Under the pieces are notes generated by a model. The model did not search any database. It had not been told where the DNA came from and saw nothing but the letters and a program-made list of their open reading frames with translations. A stretch of DNA of 64,000 nucleotides from Hydractinia symbiolongicarpus (Eukaryota; Cnidaria; Hydrozoa; Anthoathecata; Hydractiniidae), in NCBI RefSeq assembly GCF_029227915.1, contig NC_079889.1, positions 7,068,001 through 7,132,000 of the forward strand, read 5' to 3'. Both the position numbers and the translations under genes were made by a program. The first letter of the stretch is position 1; each line of letters opens with the position of its first letter. Of this stretch, positions 49,060-61,975 are shown one piece after another.

Positions 49060-49643
49060 TTTTTTTCACATTCTTGTTAAAACTCACTGCTTGCAGTTTA
49101 TTTTAGTAACTGCTATAAAGTCCAAAAAGCTGTAGGAATTTGGACCAAAATTAAGTTCCACAAAATCCGACCTTTTAAACTTTATCGAATTCTGCTGATG
49201 TTTAAAGAACGCATTTTATTTTACACATACTTTTATGTTGTTATCATTTGCTTAGAAAATATTCCAAATGCCAAACCAACCGTAAAGATTAATTCAGATT
49301 TATCATAAGAGCATCCAATCATAAAAATATGTAAGCAAATTTTATTTCTCGCGAATAGTTTTAGGTTGAACCTTATCTGACTGACTGGTTAGAATTGCTT
49401 CTTGTATCTTAGTCAAAATGGATATGCTGTCAAAAAACAGCTTAGGCGTCTTTGACAAATGATCAGTTCAGGAACACAGAAAGTATGATGATAATGAAAT
49501 TATTTTCTGTTTCAATTTTATTAAAACAATCTAAAACCTTATCATACCAAATTTTAAGTAAATATTTTAAGTTTTGGTGAAGTTATGGGGCTTTTAATTG
49601 AAAAGGACACAACCCGGTTTTGACTTATTTTGTCAATGTTAAA

Positions 49644-50358
49644 GCTTGCTTCTCACCTGGCACTAAGGAGCACTAAAGAGCACTAAAGACCGCTAACGAG
49701 CGATGTCTCGTGTTTTTTCACAAGTCAGAATCAGTTTCAACGCTCCTTAGTGCCCATTGTCGCTCATTAGTGCTGTTTTTCGAGCACTAACAAGCACTAA
49801 GGCTTAGTGCTGTTATCAAAGATTTTTGATAACAGCACTAAGATTCTAGTGCTTGTTTTATTGTTTTCTTCTGAGATCAAAGGTGCCGACATTTGTGCAA
49901 AAGTATTTTGTACAGAACATGATTTCAAATGATGAAATATAGTGTGAATTTTGAATATATTCTGTGTGTGTTTCAAGACAGAGGAAAATGTCGTTGAAGA
50001 AATCGAAACGTAACCAACCTTCATGCATAGCAGAGGATGAACGGCTAGCAGAATGTGTTAGAAATTTTCCTGCGCTTTATTCCCCTTTTTCATTTTGTAG
50101 CCTGAATATTGGACGTATCCAAAATCTTTTTTTCTTCAAATTGTGTTAAAATTTTTGTAAACCTAGCAAAAGCAGCAGCAAAAAAAACCTTCCTCTTCTA
50201 CGTTTCATGCTGAAAAAAGTTCCTTTATTAATATTTTCCTCTTATAGTGTGAATCACTTTCAAACAGACGTTCATTTTCCAGTGCTCTTTATTAGTGCTC
50301 AATTTCTATCGCTCTTTAGTGCTCTTTAGTGCTCCTTAGTGCCAGGTGAAAACCAAGC
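49644..50358. mobile_element. MITE with GCACTAA-rich inverted repeats
   Basis: The left arm (GCTTGCTTCTCACCTGGCAC, then TAAGGAGCACTAAAGAGCAC) is complementary to the right arm at 50285-50358. GCACTAA-type units recur inside. A perfect 18-bp hairpin lies at 49803-49842. No coding capacity. Confidence 0.7.
49803..49842. repeat. Perfect 18-bp hairpin inside the MITE
   Basis: CTTAGTGCTGTTATCAAA and TTTGATAACAGCACTAAG are exact complements around a 4-base loop. The arms contain the same GCACTAA unit as the termini. Confidence 0.75.
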
Positions 50359-50465
50359 CTAAAAGTCTTGAGATAATATGTCACAGTTGTTAGCTATTCA
50401 ATATCCACAGGCATTTAATTTCACAACATGCTTTAACAACATGGTGCTAGTAAAAATAGGCTTTT

Positions 50466-50729
50466 ATGCCAATGTCTAACAAATTAGAACTAGGATTACA
50501 AAATACTGAAAAAACGCGTGAAAAGTTATACAGCGCCTTAAAATTCGAGATTCCAAAGAGTTGTTTAGCAGAACTAATGGAACAAAAAAAATTGAATGCT
50601 GTGCATCCCAAAACAAAATGTGATCCAAAATCTTTGTCAAAGTTAGCAGAGGAATTTAAGCTATCTGATAAATATTCAACTTCGTCTCCTCAAATAGAAA
50701 ATGTAAAGAATTTTACAGAATGTATATAA
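50466..50729 (+). other. Unassigned open frame
   Basis: An 87-codon lysine-rich frame (MPMSNKLELGLQNTEKTREK onward) without recognised domain. Composition is coding-like (mixed charged residues, few repeats), and it might be an exon remnant of the neighbouring transposon. Confidence 0.25.
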
Positions 50730-50876
50730 ATTTTTGAAATTTGTGAAAACGACAAGGTGTAAAACTGCATAAGTTGTACCAGGGTCAGGAACATAAACCA
50801 ATGATTTTAAGACTTCAGCACTTGCTCGTAACCAAAAATGAAATATTTTTGACACTAATCCAAGGGATATATTCGG

Positions 50877-51199
50877 TGAGCTATATCTTTATTAAGTAGG
50901 CCAAGACGAAGCTTTAACAACATCAACAAAAATTCATCTTTGGAATGCAATTTTCTTTCCCTGCCAAATTTTTTAGGTGTACCGTTAAACTTTCTTTTAA
51001 CCGGATCAGAACAATATCTTCTCTGAACATATGGAGATATAAAATTATGAAGAATATTAAATACTTCAATTGACTTGAGATTGTTAAAAAATTTGACATA
51101 GTTTTGAGTAAGGAAAGTTTTATGGAGTAACACTTGGCTTTTTCTGTGATATAACATATTTCGTTTTTTTCTGTTTTTTTTGTTATATCCAGTAAGCAA
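50877..51199 (-). pseudogene. THAP/DDE transposase, helix-turn-helix fragment
   Basis: FNNLKSIEVFNILHNFISPY and KLHSKDEFLLMLLKLRLGLL, followed by NKDIAHR, match the region just before the DDE core in the ISL2EU-type transposase at 1770-2690. The core itself is missing. Confidence 0.6.
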
Positions 51200-51444
51200 T
51201 TATTCATGATAAGTAGTAAGGAAATTGATAATAAATATATAACTATTTTTTGGAAATTAATGTCATCAGGATTTTTGGTGACGGTATTATTTATTTTACG
51301 GCTGTATGGTAGTTTATTGTTATTATCTTTGATACTTAATATTTTAGGCGGAATAGGAGTTGAAGTAAATGTTTATTATTTATAAAAGAATTGGTTTCAT
51401 CAGGTACAATAGCTATCGTGTCTTTATTATTATAAAATAGCTGA

Positions 51445-51958
51445 TTATTTGATTTTGAGTGTTGCGGCGTAACCATATTTGTTGAGGAATAATTTTTTGC
51501 TTTTGTTGATGGAGTTTGTTAGATTGATAAAATAGGATTTTTCTGAAAATGAATCCTCTGAAGAATATGTGATACTTCTTCTAGATGAATGATCAGACAA
51601 ATTTTTAATTCTTGAGGAAGCATTATATCGAAGATTTTTTGTGGGTAAGGGATTTATTAAGGAGGGTTTACCATCCACAAAATGTCCAGAACAAACTCTG
51701 CTATGAGCATTTGGAGTCCATGGCATCCACACGATTAATAAGTCTGATCCATTTATCTGGGCGAACAGGATCTTTAATTGCAGTGGGAAATGGGTATAAT
51801 TTGAATGGAGGATCACAAGAACAATTTTTATGAATAATTCCATCATGGATGATACAATTAATAAATTTCCATTTTTCAAGCTTTCTTGAACCATTTTTAC
51901 AGTCCTTTAGGGCGCAGAAATAAGAAGTAGTCATCTCTTTGATTAGTTTAAAAATCAA
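51445..51958 (-). pseudogene. THAP domain exon of a second ISL2EU-type transposase
   Basis: CALKDC begins the finger; FKLYPFPTAIKDPVRPDKWI and RLINRVD are in one frame, and AHSRVCSGHFVDGKPSLINP with TKNLRYN in another. This is a complete THAP pattern with one frame change near 51715. A serine-rich linker follows. Together with 50877-51199 it forms a second decayed transposon copy. Confidence 0.65.
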
Positions 51959-51999
51959 AAATAAACAATCACCACCAAGGAAAGGACCGCTAATAACAA

Positions 52000-54860
52000 A
52001 AACAACTCAATTTTTTTGTGTGAGCGTTACATGCACTCAATTAAAAACGTACAAAATCCTAAACAACGGGAATTGTAAAAGCGTGTATTATTCTTTTGTT
52101 TTGACATAAAGAAAAGTGCCAGTGCTCTCCACCGTAGATATTAACTCTGACTTTAGGTTAGTGAAATTATATCTATAGCGCGTTGAGGGAATTTTATGTT
52201 TAATTCTATTGTTTAACTAACTTATTATACATCAACGTTACTTATTAGGAATACGTACACATTTTTTGCGAGATAAAAGCAATGTGGAACGATTTTCCAC
52301 TACGAGCGAAGAAGAAATTAAAAATATACAAGATAAATCACTGCTTTTTTTTAACTAATTTGTATTGAATTAACATGAATATATTACTCTAAAATTTATT
52401 TTTATTTATTTTCATTCAGGCGTGACATAAACAAGCTTTGATTTTCTTGTGAAATAAATACCATCTCGTGCATAATTTATTATAAATTTAAAAAAAATTA
52501 TGAATTAAAAGACATCACATATTATCTTGCAATAAATTTCTTCGCTGTTGTACTTCTCGAAAAAAGTATTGTCATATTATTTTCGTTTTCTAGTTCTCGT
52601 ATATCTAACTCGCCCAAAGACTCGTGAAATATGTAAAGGAGGACATAGAAAAAAATATTTCCGATATTTTTATCAGCACTGTGCGATAACTACTATAACT
52701 ACATACCTGTTAACCACAACGTAAAATGAATAATTTAAAACATGTGATATACATTTTGTAAAAGAAACAACACATTTTTAATATTTTGTGTAAAATTATT
52801 TTGTCTATAAGGAAAATAATGTCAAACAAAATGGCTGCAGCATAATTCATATGTGTACTGGGCGACACTGCTTCTCTCAGATAGTAATTTTATGTAATGA
52901 ATTCTCTGCATTAACACTATTTGGTTTTATCTTGATAATTTGCTAGTAAGTGTAGCTAGCTAGCTACTTACTTTTCTAGTTATTGAAAATTTTACAGCTA
53001 TTAAGTATTTCCATGTAAACAGTCTCACTTTATGGTGTCCTTCCTTTTACTGTCATTGCCTAAAAATGCTTTTCATTAAAAATATGCTACAGCGCCTCAG
53101 CCATTTTAATACGAACGGCTCCTGTGCATCCCAGACTCGCTGCCTTGCCAAAATGTCTTTTGTGAGGCAAATTATGCGACACATCCGCGCCAATCAGGTT
53201 TTATATCGAACCAGCCTCCTTCAGGGCCATGTTTGTATCCCGTTTCAGAAAAGATACAAGATACATTGGAAACGAGGTTGGTATCCTATCATTGATGTAA
53301 AATGTCTTTTCTCAGGGGTCATTTGGCGTATTTTTTCCTACAAAATCTAGTTGTCTGTCTGCCAATCGGATAACTGCTTAAACAACAACACCTTAGAGGT
53401 GATTTTTTACCCCAGTTTGCCTTCAAATCTTAACTGTGCTAAGGATAAGCTAAGAATATATCAGAATGATTTATGATCAAAAGTTAAAAATATTTATGTT
53501 GAAACGAAGAAACACTAATCTTATATAAAGTCGATTTAGGCAGCAACTTATGTTAGAGGATAACCCCAAACCTTTATGTGACATTATTAAGATCTTTATG
53601 ACGTTTATCTACCATGGAACAGCTATTTTGTTCCAAAACGTAATTAAATGGTTCCCCAACGAACGTTGCAAATCAGTACATAAGAGTTTCTTAAGGTTAG
53701 CGACTTTTGTAAAAAATATTAGTCATAAGTGTATTTTTGATGACGATTTTATTTTCGTATGTCTTCCGATGTATGGTACGGCAAATTATGTACCATTGTA
53801 TTAATTAATCACGAACATCCGAACACAATTGTTGCCCATAATATTGTTTAGTTGTTTTTAGGAAGAAATTTTTTTTTTCAAATTTTCTAGAGTCGGACTA
53901 TTGAAACTATTGAAAGAGGTAGGCCAGTGAAACAGTTCTTTTATAGTAAACAAATACTTTGAAATTGCATCCTTATGCGGGTGAAAGAGTCATGAATACG
54001 ATCGCTCTTGTCGCTTTTATTCTCTCTTCTATTTTTTACTAGGATGAAAATTCATGTCACAGAGACAAAGTATTGTCGCAGTCAAAGTAAAAGAAGATAA
54101 AAAAGAAACAGCGAGTACTGTTTCTTTATACGCAAAGTCGAGGAGTAGATAACTTACATAGATAGAAATTGTTGCACCTCTTCCCTTTCCTTTAAAAGGA
54201 AGAGGTTTTGTATTTTAACATTTTTATTATGTTTGTAGTGTAAGGAAATCTGCTTATGACAAAATTAATTTTCGTCAATTGTGAAGGTGACGGATAGTCT
54301 GAACAAATGGAAGTATTTTGTGTTGCTTCCTCCTGTCTTCCTGTCAAACTGTTTATCTTTTATCCACGCGCACGATTTCCTTTAGTGCGAAAAAAACTAA
54401 TTTCTTTAAATCGGTGTGAATTTCATACCTTCAAAATTTTCTGAAAACAAATCAAAAAAAAGTAAAAGTAAACCGAAAATAAAACAAAACAAAGTAATCA
54501 AAAGCAGAAGTAGCAAACGTTTTTCGGTTAAAAGAGTCTTAATTGATCATATTTTCCAAAATTTCTGAACATATCCAACTATTTAACATGACCAATACCA
54601 GCTAATTGCGCACAAAAATAAGATAAAGTTGTTTCCAACCGTTATTCAAATGAAAAGACAGAAAAAATTAATTACAACATATGACGTCATAATACAATAT
54701 GTAAACACAAAAATAAAACCATTAATTTCATGTAGTTATCAAATCAATAATCTAATTACAGCTATTGTTTGCTAGCGTAACCTAAAATTATTCTTAATGA
54801 CACTTATGCAACGAGTATTCGCTTAAAAATTGTAACATTGTAGAGAAAGGTTAGTCACGA
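52000..54860. other. AT-rich intergenic stretch, no gene recognised
   Basis: Open frames at 53066 and 53550 show no domain and are probably chance. This lies upstream of the GFI1-like gene, so its regulatory sequence may be here; no specific element can be named. Confidence 0.4.
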
Positions 54861-54882
54861 TTTTTGCAGAGCAAGCATCAAC

Positions 54883-56146
54883 ATGCCTAAAGCCTTTCTT
54901 GTTAAAAGACACGCTAAATATGTAAAGAAAAGTACTCCGCATGAAGAACTGTTCTTTCAGAAACTTGGTGAGTAAGAAATTACAATTGAGGCTGCAAACA
55001 TTAATTTTTGTGTACGGTCAGGAACGTTTAGTATAAAATTTTTATGAGCAGGTATGACAGCTTAGTTGAGAACAAACTACTTTTTTTAAGTAAGATAACT
55101 GGGAGTATAGTTGCTTTGACTATGCAGAAATGATCTCTTACATTGTTTTTTCATCTGTATGTTGTTTTCAGTCAACTATTATGAACCAGAAAGAATATTT
55201 ATAAGTGGATGACGTCAATCGATCATTTAGTTAAAGTTTGTGGTCACCACTGCTCGAGAATGAATAATGTATTAGTGAGAGCCATGTGCGAGTATGCCAC
55301 AACAAACACGTTCAGAAAAAGATTTTAGTGGATAAAAGGAGTCTGCTACTAACCGCGATTTAGTTTGGCAAATTTTTCTCACTTATTTCTGATGTTAAAA
55401 TTACAGCGAAAAGGAGAAATAATTAGTGTAGGATGCCATCCTCAAGGATAATATCTAATCATTCACTTGCTTAACTTTTTTACTTTTTTTTCCTTTCAGG
55501 CAGAGGAGGTAATACCATTTGTCATTCTGAAATTATTTCACCAAAAATGGTAAAAATTCAGTCCTTCGAGAAGAGTCACTCCCTATCAAGGCAAAATTGG
55601 TTGCATCAAGAACAGTGCGATGTACTTGCTGGTCGGGTTAATGACGCTACTTTTTTATGTTCACCTGTCACTTACACGCAGGAGCTGAAAGTTATAATCC
55701 CTTCACCAGCGGGAAGTGTTTGCTCTACAACTGGTACTGAAGATGAAAAACGATTTAGTGCAGACTGCATCACTAAGATATTCTTTCCCTCTGCAAAAGA
55801 CGATTTAGAAAAGCATAAATGTGAAATATGCTTAAAGTCATTTAAGCGTGCGAGTAGTCTTTCCAACCATCGCCTCATACACAACAACTCGAAAGCTTTC
55901 AAATGTGATCAATGTAACATGTCATTTTTAAGGAAATCAGACCTTGGAAAGCATGTTGTCATTCATAGTGGGAACAAACCATATGGTTGTTCGACATGTG
56001 GCAAACGATTTAGTCAATCTTCAAATATGCTGACTCATCAGCGAAGACATTCTGGCATAAGACCGTACTCGTGTACGTTCTGCGGAAAATCGTTTTATAG
56101 AAAAGTAGATGTGCGCAGACATTGTTCCGTACATAGAAGCTTGTAA
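54883..56146 (+). CDS. GFI1-like SNAG zinc-finger transcription repressor
   Basis: Two coding exons. Exon 1 (54883-54967) encodes MPKAFLVKRHAKYVKK, a SNAG repression domain like the MPRSFLVK start of GFI1. It ends at a GTGAGT donor, and exon 2 starts after TTTCAG at 55500 with matching phase. Exon 2 carries a linker and four C2H2 fingers at about 55818-56140: CEIC, CDQC, CSTC and CTFC fingers, including GKRFSQSSNMLTHQRRHSG and GKSFYRKVDVRRH. These match fingers 3-6 of GFI1/Senseless; vertebrate GFI1 has six. The protein would recruit LSD1/CoREST-type corepressors, judging from the family. It is about 244 residues and intact, the only clear host gene here. Confidence 0.8.
54968..55499 (+). other. 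Intron of the GFI1-like gene
   Basis: It starts GTGAGTAAG and ends in a long pyrimidine run with TTTCAG, both strong consensus signals. The phase-1 junction keeps the frame open. Length is 532 bp. Confidence 0.7.
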
Positions 56147-56583
56147 CTTTGAAGGTTAAAAATTTAGAAGAATTTTGATAATGTAATTATCTTGTGTGCA
56201 TATGTATATAAAGTTATAGACAACAAATTTTATATTGGATAATATGTTTCTTTCCCTATTTCAAGTGTTCTAGCTTTCTTGTAGCTACTGTATGACGCTT
56301 GCTGCTGCACTCGATGAGAATTAAAAAAGTATGTTAACAATCATAATTCGTCTTTTCTTCAAGCAGATTTTTTATAACAAATGGTATGATGGAATTAGTA
56401 AGCGGTAGTAGCTTAAACACGAGGCAACAAGTCCTGGGACGAGGCTGCCTGATAGAAATAAGAAAAGAAAAGGTGTGGGAATTTTATTGCTGTTGTTCTT
56501 ACGTTTTTTAACCCTATTCGATTCTGACGTTGTTTTTTTTATAACTCTTTAATGTTATGTTGCATGGCTACAATCTATGTTAT

Positions 56584-56674
56584 GATACCCGTATACGTCT
56601 GCCCGTCCGACGCACGCAATGTGGTATAAAAAGGACGGGCGAACTCGTGGATTTTTCCACGGGCTAACGACTAG
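56584..56674 (+). mobile_element. Helitron 3' end with intact hairpin
   Basis: GGACGGGCGAACTCGTGG, the hairpin GTGGATTTTTCCAC (56647-56660), then GGGCTAACGA and CTAG followed by T. This is the canonical Helitron 3' structure and serves as reference for the other copies. Confidence 0.7.
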
Positions 56675-57299
56675 TACTTACTGAGTTTCAATATTTATAT
56701 ATTAGAGTACATGCAAAAATTTTAGGTCCCATACCTTTCAGAGGCTTTGACATTGGCTATTACTCGAAACTAACCCTAAAAATCTCTACAAAAGGTTTAT
56801 AGTAGGGAAAATATAATAACTCTTGTTAGAATTAAGGCTGGAACTTAAAACTTACACCACAACTTTGTTTCATCAAGAAGAATCTTCGTTATGTTTTGGT
56901 AACGTGATTAATCCGAGTTTCGGGCAATATTTGGCAATTTTGCATCCGATCTATGTAAAAACCGGAATATATGTTAAATAACTTTTATTTAGCAATCATA
57001 AACTTCAAACAGAATGTAAAAATTCGCACTAGAACTACAGTAATTGAATTTTAAGCAAATTTCAAGCTTTTGATGACGGCACAGAAAATGTGTTGACCCA
57101 AACAAAAAGTTATTGCTGCCATTTTGTTTCTTTTTTCACGTAGTATAAGTGTGCCAAGTTTGATTTAATTAGGACAAGCCTATGAGATGTTATTAAGGGG
57201 GGGGGGGGAGGAGGTGGCAGATTCCCACCCCTCCCCCCGGTCATAATATATTCTATAAACACAGGACCGAATAGGGTTAACATGTTTATTTTTGTATAT

Positions 57300-57772
57300 C
57301 CGTTAGCCGGCACTATTTTGACTTGGCAAAAATTTTTCTGTAACTTACTAAGCGAATGAAAGTGACAGTTTTTAGTCTAACACATAAAAATATTAATCAA
57401 ACTACATAAAAGTAAGCAATGTGTTCCGATTTCGAAAAGACTGCAAGCAAGTGCGCAAATTACGCGCATGCTCTGTTCGTAGCGCGTATAATATAAGTTT
57501 AGCATTTTAATACTGTTCATCCTCTTTCAAAACAAGCATAGACAGTGCGAAATATCAATGCTCACCAAAAAGTAGTTGTTTTTTATGTTTGTCAGGAAGA
57601 TGTGAAAAGAGGTTTAAAATTTTATTAAGTCCCTATAGAAGCACCCGCAATTAAATCAAAATGGTGTCCGAATCGCTACTTTGTGTAAAGGATACCCGGA
57701 TTATGCAAAAATCTGATGACCGAAATATGTACAAGTCGCGAACACGTAAATTTTTGGCGGGCTAACGACTAG
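57300..57772 (+). mobile_element. Helitron 3' end, degenerate hairpin
   Basis: The sequence ends GGCGGGCTAACGACTAG before T, the same terminal string as at 56674. The hairpin is reduced (ACGTAAATTTTTGG). The 5' limit given is approximate. Confidence 0.45.
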
Positions 57773-58317
57773 TATATAGATTTCCTTAATAATATAGATA
57801 ATCCTTTAAGCGTTACGGTCACCGTTTTTACCATGGAGATTACATGAATCAGAGGTTTTACGCGAGAAAAAGAGTATGTTGCAAACCAAATAAAGGTAAT
57901 TTGCAGTATGTTCAGTTTAAAACGAATTTAGTTTTAAAAACATTTGCAATGTATTAAACAAAAGAATAAAATATAACCGTACATAATATCAAAAAAGTAC
58001 GATTGTCAGATCTTATCGTAAAAACTTATTCTACTTTAAAAATGCAAACGTTACCGTCCATTTTGTTACTTCTAAAAACCCTAACTTTAAATAGGGTATA
58101 GGCACCAACCCTGATGGAGGGTCATGTAAACAACATATTCCTGATGTTGTGCTGAACATTTGCTGAACTAGTAAAGGATTACAGAAAGTTGTTGGTGATT
58201 AATCTAATCCTATCTAGAATATTGTGAAAGGCTTTCTTATGATAAACGAAAATTTTCTATCTAAACGATTATAGTCGTATCTCTCAGAAGTTCTCATTTG
58301 TGATTGCACTTGTTACA

Positions 58318-58680
58318 CCAATATATGTCGCACAGAACAATAAATGTCGCATCGTAACTATGAATGTTTGAACAATAAATGTGGTAGTAAAAATTTCGTT
58401 CAAGAATAAATTTCGCAAAATTTCCTGAGCGCAAATTTCCTTTCAATTTTTTACGAATTGATCTAATGCAGGTTCTATAACGCATATTAGCTGTTATCCC
58501 GCCTGTATATAGAAAGCAATGTCACAGTTGCCACCAAAACTTAAGAAGAGCGACAATGTTATTAAGTTTGCGACATTTATTGTTCACTTGCTACATTAAA
58601 ATTTGCGACATTAAACTTTGCGACATTTACTATTGCGACGTTTGTTGTTAATTTTACGACATTTTGTGACATTATTTTTG
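58318..58680. repeat. Inverted GAACAATAAATGTCGCA repeats
   Basis: AGAACAATAAATGTCGCA near 58335 is mirrored by TTTGCGACATTTATTGTTC near 58567, with further TTTGCGACATT units between 58600 and 58680. It looks like a small inverted-repeat element or imperfect palindrome. Confidence 0.55.
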
Positions 58681-59749
58681 TAACTCAATTGTAACCGTTT
58701 TCCCCAAAGAAACAAAACAATCTCAGACAACTCATTTGTAAAAGTTTTCTCTGAAGAATCAAAATATCAGAAAACTCATTTGTAATACAATGTGATTTAC
58801 TGGATGACATATAAAGTAAACTTTTAGACTGAGAAGGTGAGAGTCTTGTTTTTGCTGGTAACAAGAAACGTAGCCTAATTAAAGTGGTTGTATCATCTAA
58901 GACGTTGCAAGAATTTTACTTCGGAGATTATATTTGCAAAAACATTGGGGGGAGGATATGGATAGATACAAATATCAAGAATCCTGTTCACCACCATCAA
59001 ATTATTTTAAACAAAACTTCCTTTCAGATTTTATTATTTTTATTACTATCGCCATATAAAATCCGTTTGTATTTTATCTTTATCAAGCCAACGCCGGTTC
59101 TATTTTCCAACCCACTACAATCCTTCCTTGCTTGTATATATTACTGTACTGTAGGTTCCTCTGGGCGAGACAGGTTATCAACTTAAACATAAACGGGAAA
59201 GAAATAATTGTGTTCATTTCATAAGAAAAGAAAGGTTGATCGTGGAGATGTAATTAAAACGACTTTCTCGATGGTTTTATACCAATTATAGTAATTATAA
59301 AAGATATAAAAAACAAGAGCTATGTTATGTAAGTGTGCACACGGAAATTTGATAAGTAAACAAGTGCATTTTGAGATGACTAACGCTGTGCGTGTCATAA
59401 GTAGAGATATATATTTGTAGGTTTTCGGACAAAGTGTGACAAAGTGTAAAAACCGAAAAACTCCTGCTCCCCCATACATCCTCTGACACCCCATGTGCGC
59501 ATGCGCCAACTAAATTTGGAAAATCCTCTAAACTTTTTGTTTTTATATTTTATGATTTTTCTATAATTTGATGTGTTTCATAACCTTTTTATGGAAGATT
59601 TATGGGCAATGGCAATACAGATCATGCTAAATGAACTGATTTTTTGTTGATTTGGATGTGCTCCTCAAAAACAGATCTGTTTTACATTTTGTGTTAACTT
59701 TTGTGAGGACGGACCGCATATACACTCTGTTTTCCAAAAATAATATCTT

Positions 59750-60400
59750 TGTTGGTTCAAATTTACTCGTTATTCATTTTTGACATTCACGTTTAAAATG
59801 GTTGGTAAAGGTCACTACAAGATTATCATACTAAGGAAAAATTTTTTGTGTTCTTAGCCTGTTCATTTTTACAATTTGTATATTTTTTGGGAACGAAGAA
59901 ATCATTTTCCAGATATGAATTTGATGTTTTTTGACACTTCTGATTGAATTATTAAAGGTTTTCAACGAAGTAAATATTTGAGATGTCTTATTTCTGACTT
60001 TATTATTATTGTTGGTGCTGTACATGATTCTATACATTATTTTGATTATTGTTTCAAGCTCTACACATAATGATCTTTGTTGATTCAAGTTAATTCTTTG
60101 CTCATTGATTTTTTGACATTTACGTTTAAAATGTTTGGTAAAGGGCAGTACGGAACGAAAAGAGAAAATTTTTGTGTTCTTAATGGTTGATTTTTATATT
60201 TTGTGCAAATTTTAGTGGGAGAGGATGGTATGCAACCGAAATGACTGATTTTTCTAGATTTAAATTTGATGTTTTCCAAACTATGGCTTTTTCATATTTT
60301 TGTATAAGCTTCTAAGGGAAAGACAGTATTTAAAATGTGTAAAAAAGTTATTTTTGTTGATTTGTGCTAACTCTTGCAGGCCTCCTTTTTGACATTTTAG
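59750..60400. repeat. Tandem repeat, about 330-bp unit
   Basis: Two diverged units begin TTTAAAATGNTTGGTAAAG (59792 and 60125) and share TTTTTGTGTTCTTA and TTTGATGTTTT. No coding capacity. Confidence 0.5.
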
Positions 60401-60429
60401 AATAAAATAAAGGTTTTTTATGTCCCTAG

Positions 60430-61246
60430 TTACCCACGCAGGAGATGACGTCAGTTATTTCCACCCGCTTCCGTTATTTAGCCTTAAATTTAAAAGTGCA
60501 ATGCAATGGCTTCACTAATCTTAATATACTTTCCTTTGACGTCAATATTGCTCTAACGTCAAAGTTTGCTAATTTACAGAAAAAATTTATAGGCGATGTT
60601 TTATAGACTTTATCAAAGAAATTTTATCCACTTTGCAAAAGTCACAGACAGAAGCTCCGTATTATTATATCGGTTAAATTAATGGTTACATTACGGTGCA
60701 CTTAAAATTTGAGACCAAATGACTTGGAAACGAGGTGGTGACGTCAATGATTTTTCACCGCGTTGGTAACTAGGGACCACCTGGGACCAATTTGGGTAAG
60801 TTTCCTAAACCTGGGTTCTCGAATCCGTTTCGGAATGGACGGTTGATGACGTCACCAAAAAACCTTCAAACCCTAATATCTCTGCAACCGTGTTTCAAAA
60901 GTACACAATCCAATACATTTTCTAGATCAGCGCTTCAAGATCTATGCAATGAAGACAGCAGGTACATAAATTTCTAAAAAATTTTTTTGGGAGGTTTGAC
61001 TGCCCATTGCGGACGCCGGCAAAATTTTGAAACCCTTATATCTCATTAACCGCTCATCAAAAGCACATGATTATATACATTTTCTTGATCAGCGTTTTAA
61101 CCTCTGCGCAGTACAGGCAACGAATAAACTAAACTTCGCCAAAAGTTTTTGTATTGGACTGCTGACGTCAGCAAAAAATCAAAAACAACCTATTTTTCCA
61201 TTGTCCTTCTGCCTAAGTGGATTTCTCCACAAGCCTTATCGACTAG
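60430..61246 (+). mobile_element. Non-autonomous Helitron, first of two in tandem
   Basis: The 3' end has the hairpin GTGGATTTCTCCAC (61217-61230), then AAGCCTTATCGACTAG before T. The body holds two internal repeats around a TTGATCAGCG string and shares a long stretch (AACGAGGTGGTGACGTCAAT) with the next unit. The 5' limit is approximate. Confidence 0.55.
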
Positions 61247-61975
61247 TTATATAATAATACGAAGTGTATGTGACGGGGTCATAATGGACGTGTTCATTTT
61301 CTTTTGAAGTCGCCGAAATTTTCTTTTGAAGTTGCCGAAAAAAGTATTAAATGTTAAGTTTTATGACGTTACGGTGCGACGTCAATAACACTACTTTAAC
61401 GTCAATATCCTATGTTAAGCTAATGAAGCCATTACAGTGCATTTAAAATTGTGAGGCCAAAAAACTTGGAAACGAGGTGGTGACGTCAATGATTTATCAC
61501 CGTGTGGGTAACTAGGCACCACATGGGACCAATTTGGGTAAGTTTTTCAAACCTGGGTCCCCAAATCCGTTTCGGAATGGTCGGGTTGATCACGTCATCA
61601 AAAAACCTTCAAACCCCAATATCTTTGCAATCGTTTATCAAAAGTATATGATCCTATATACTTTCTTGATCAGCGTTTCAGGATCTATACGATAAAGGCA
61701 ACAGGTACATCAAATTTGCAAAAATTTTTTTGGCATTTTGACAGGCCATTGCTGAAGTCAGCAAAATTTTTAAACCCTTATATCTCATTAACCGTTTATC
61801 AAAAGCACAAGGTCATATTTGCTTGATCAGCGTTTCAAACTCCACACATAACAGACAAAAAATAAACTGTTTTTTATCTGCACTGCACAGTTGACTTCTG
61901 CAAAAAGTCTAAGATAACCTATTTTTCCATTGTCATTTTGTCTAAGTGGATTTCTCCACGGGCCTTATCGACTAG
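61247..61975 (+). mobile_element. Non-autonomous Helitron, second of two in tandem
   Basis: It begins at TTATATAATAATACGAAG, directly abutting the previous CTAG, and ends with hairpin GTGGATTTCTCCAC (61946-61959) and GACTAG (CTAG 61972-61975) before T. The body is clearly homologous to 60690-61246. Confidence 0.6.

Noticed and set aside
53066-53804. Open frames at 53.07 and 53.55 kb as host exons
   Set aside because: No domain, no good splice signals and no coding bias that I can see.
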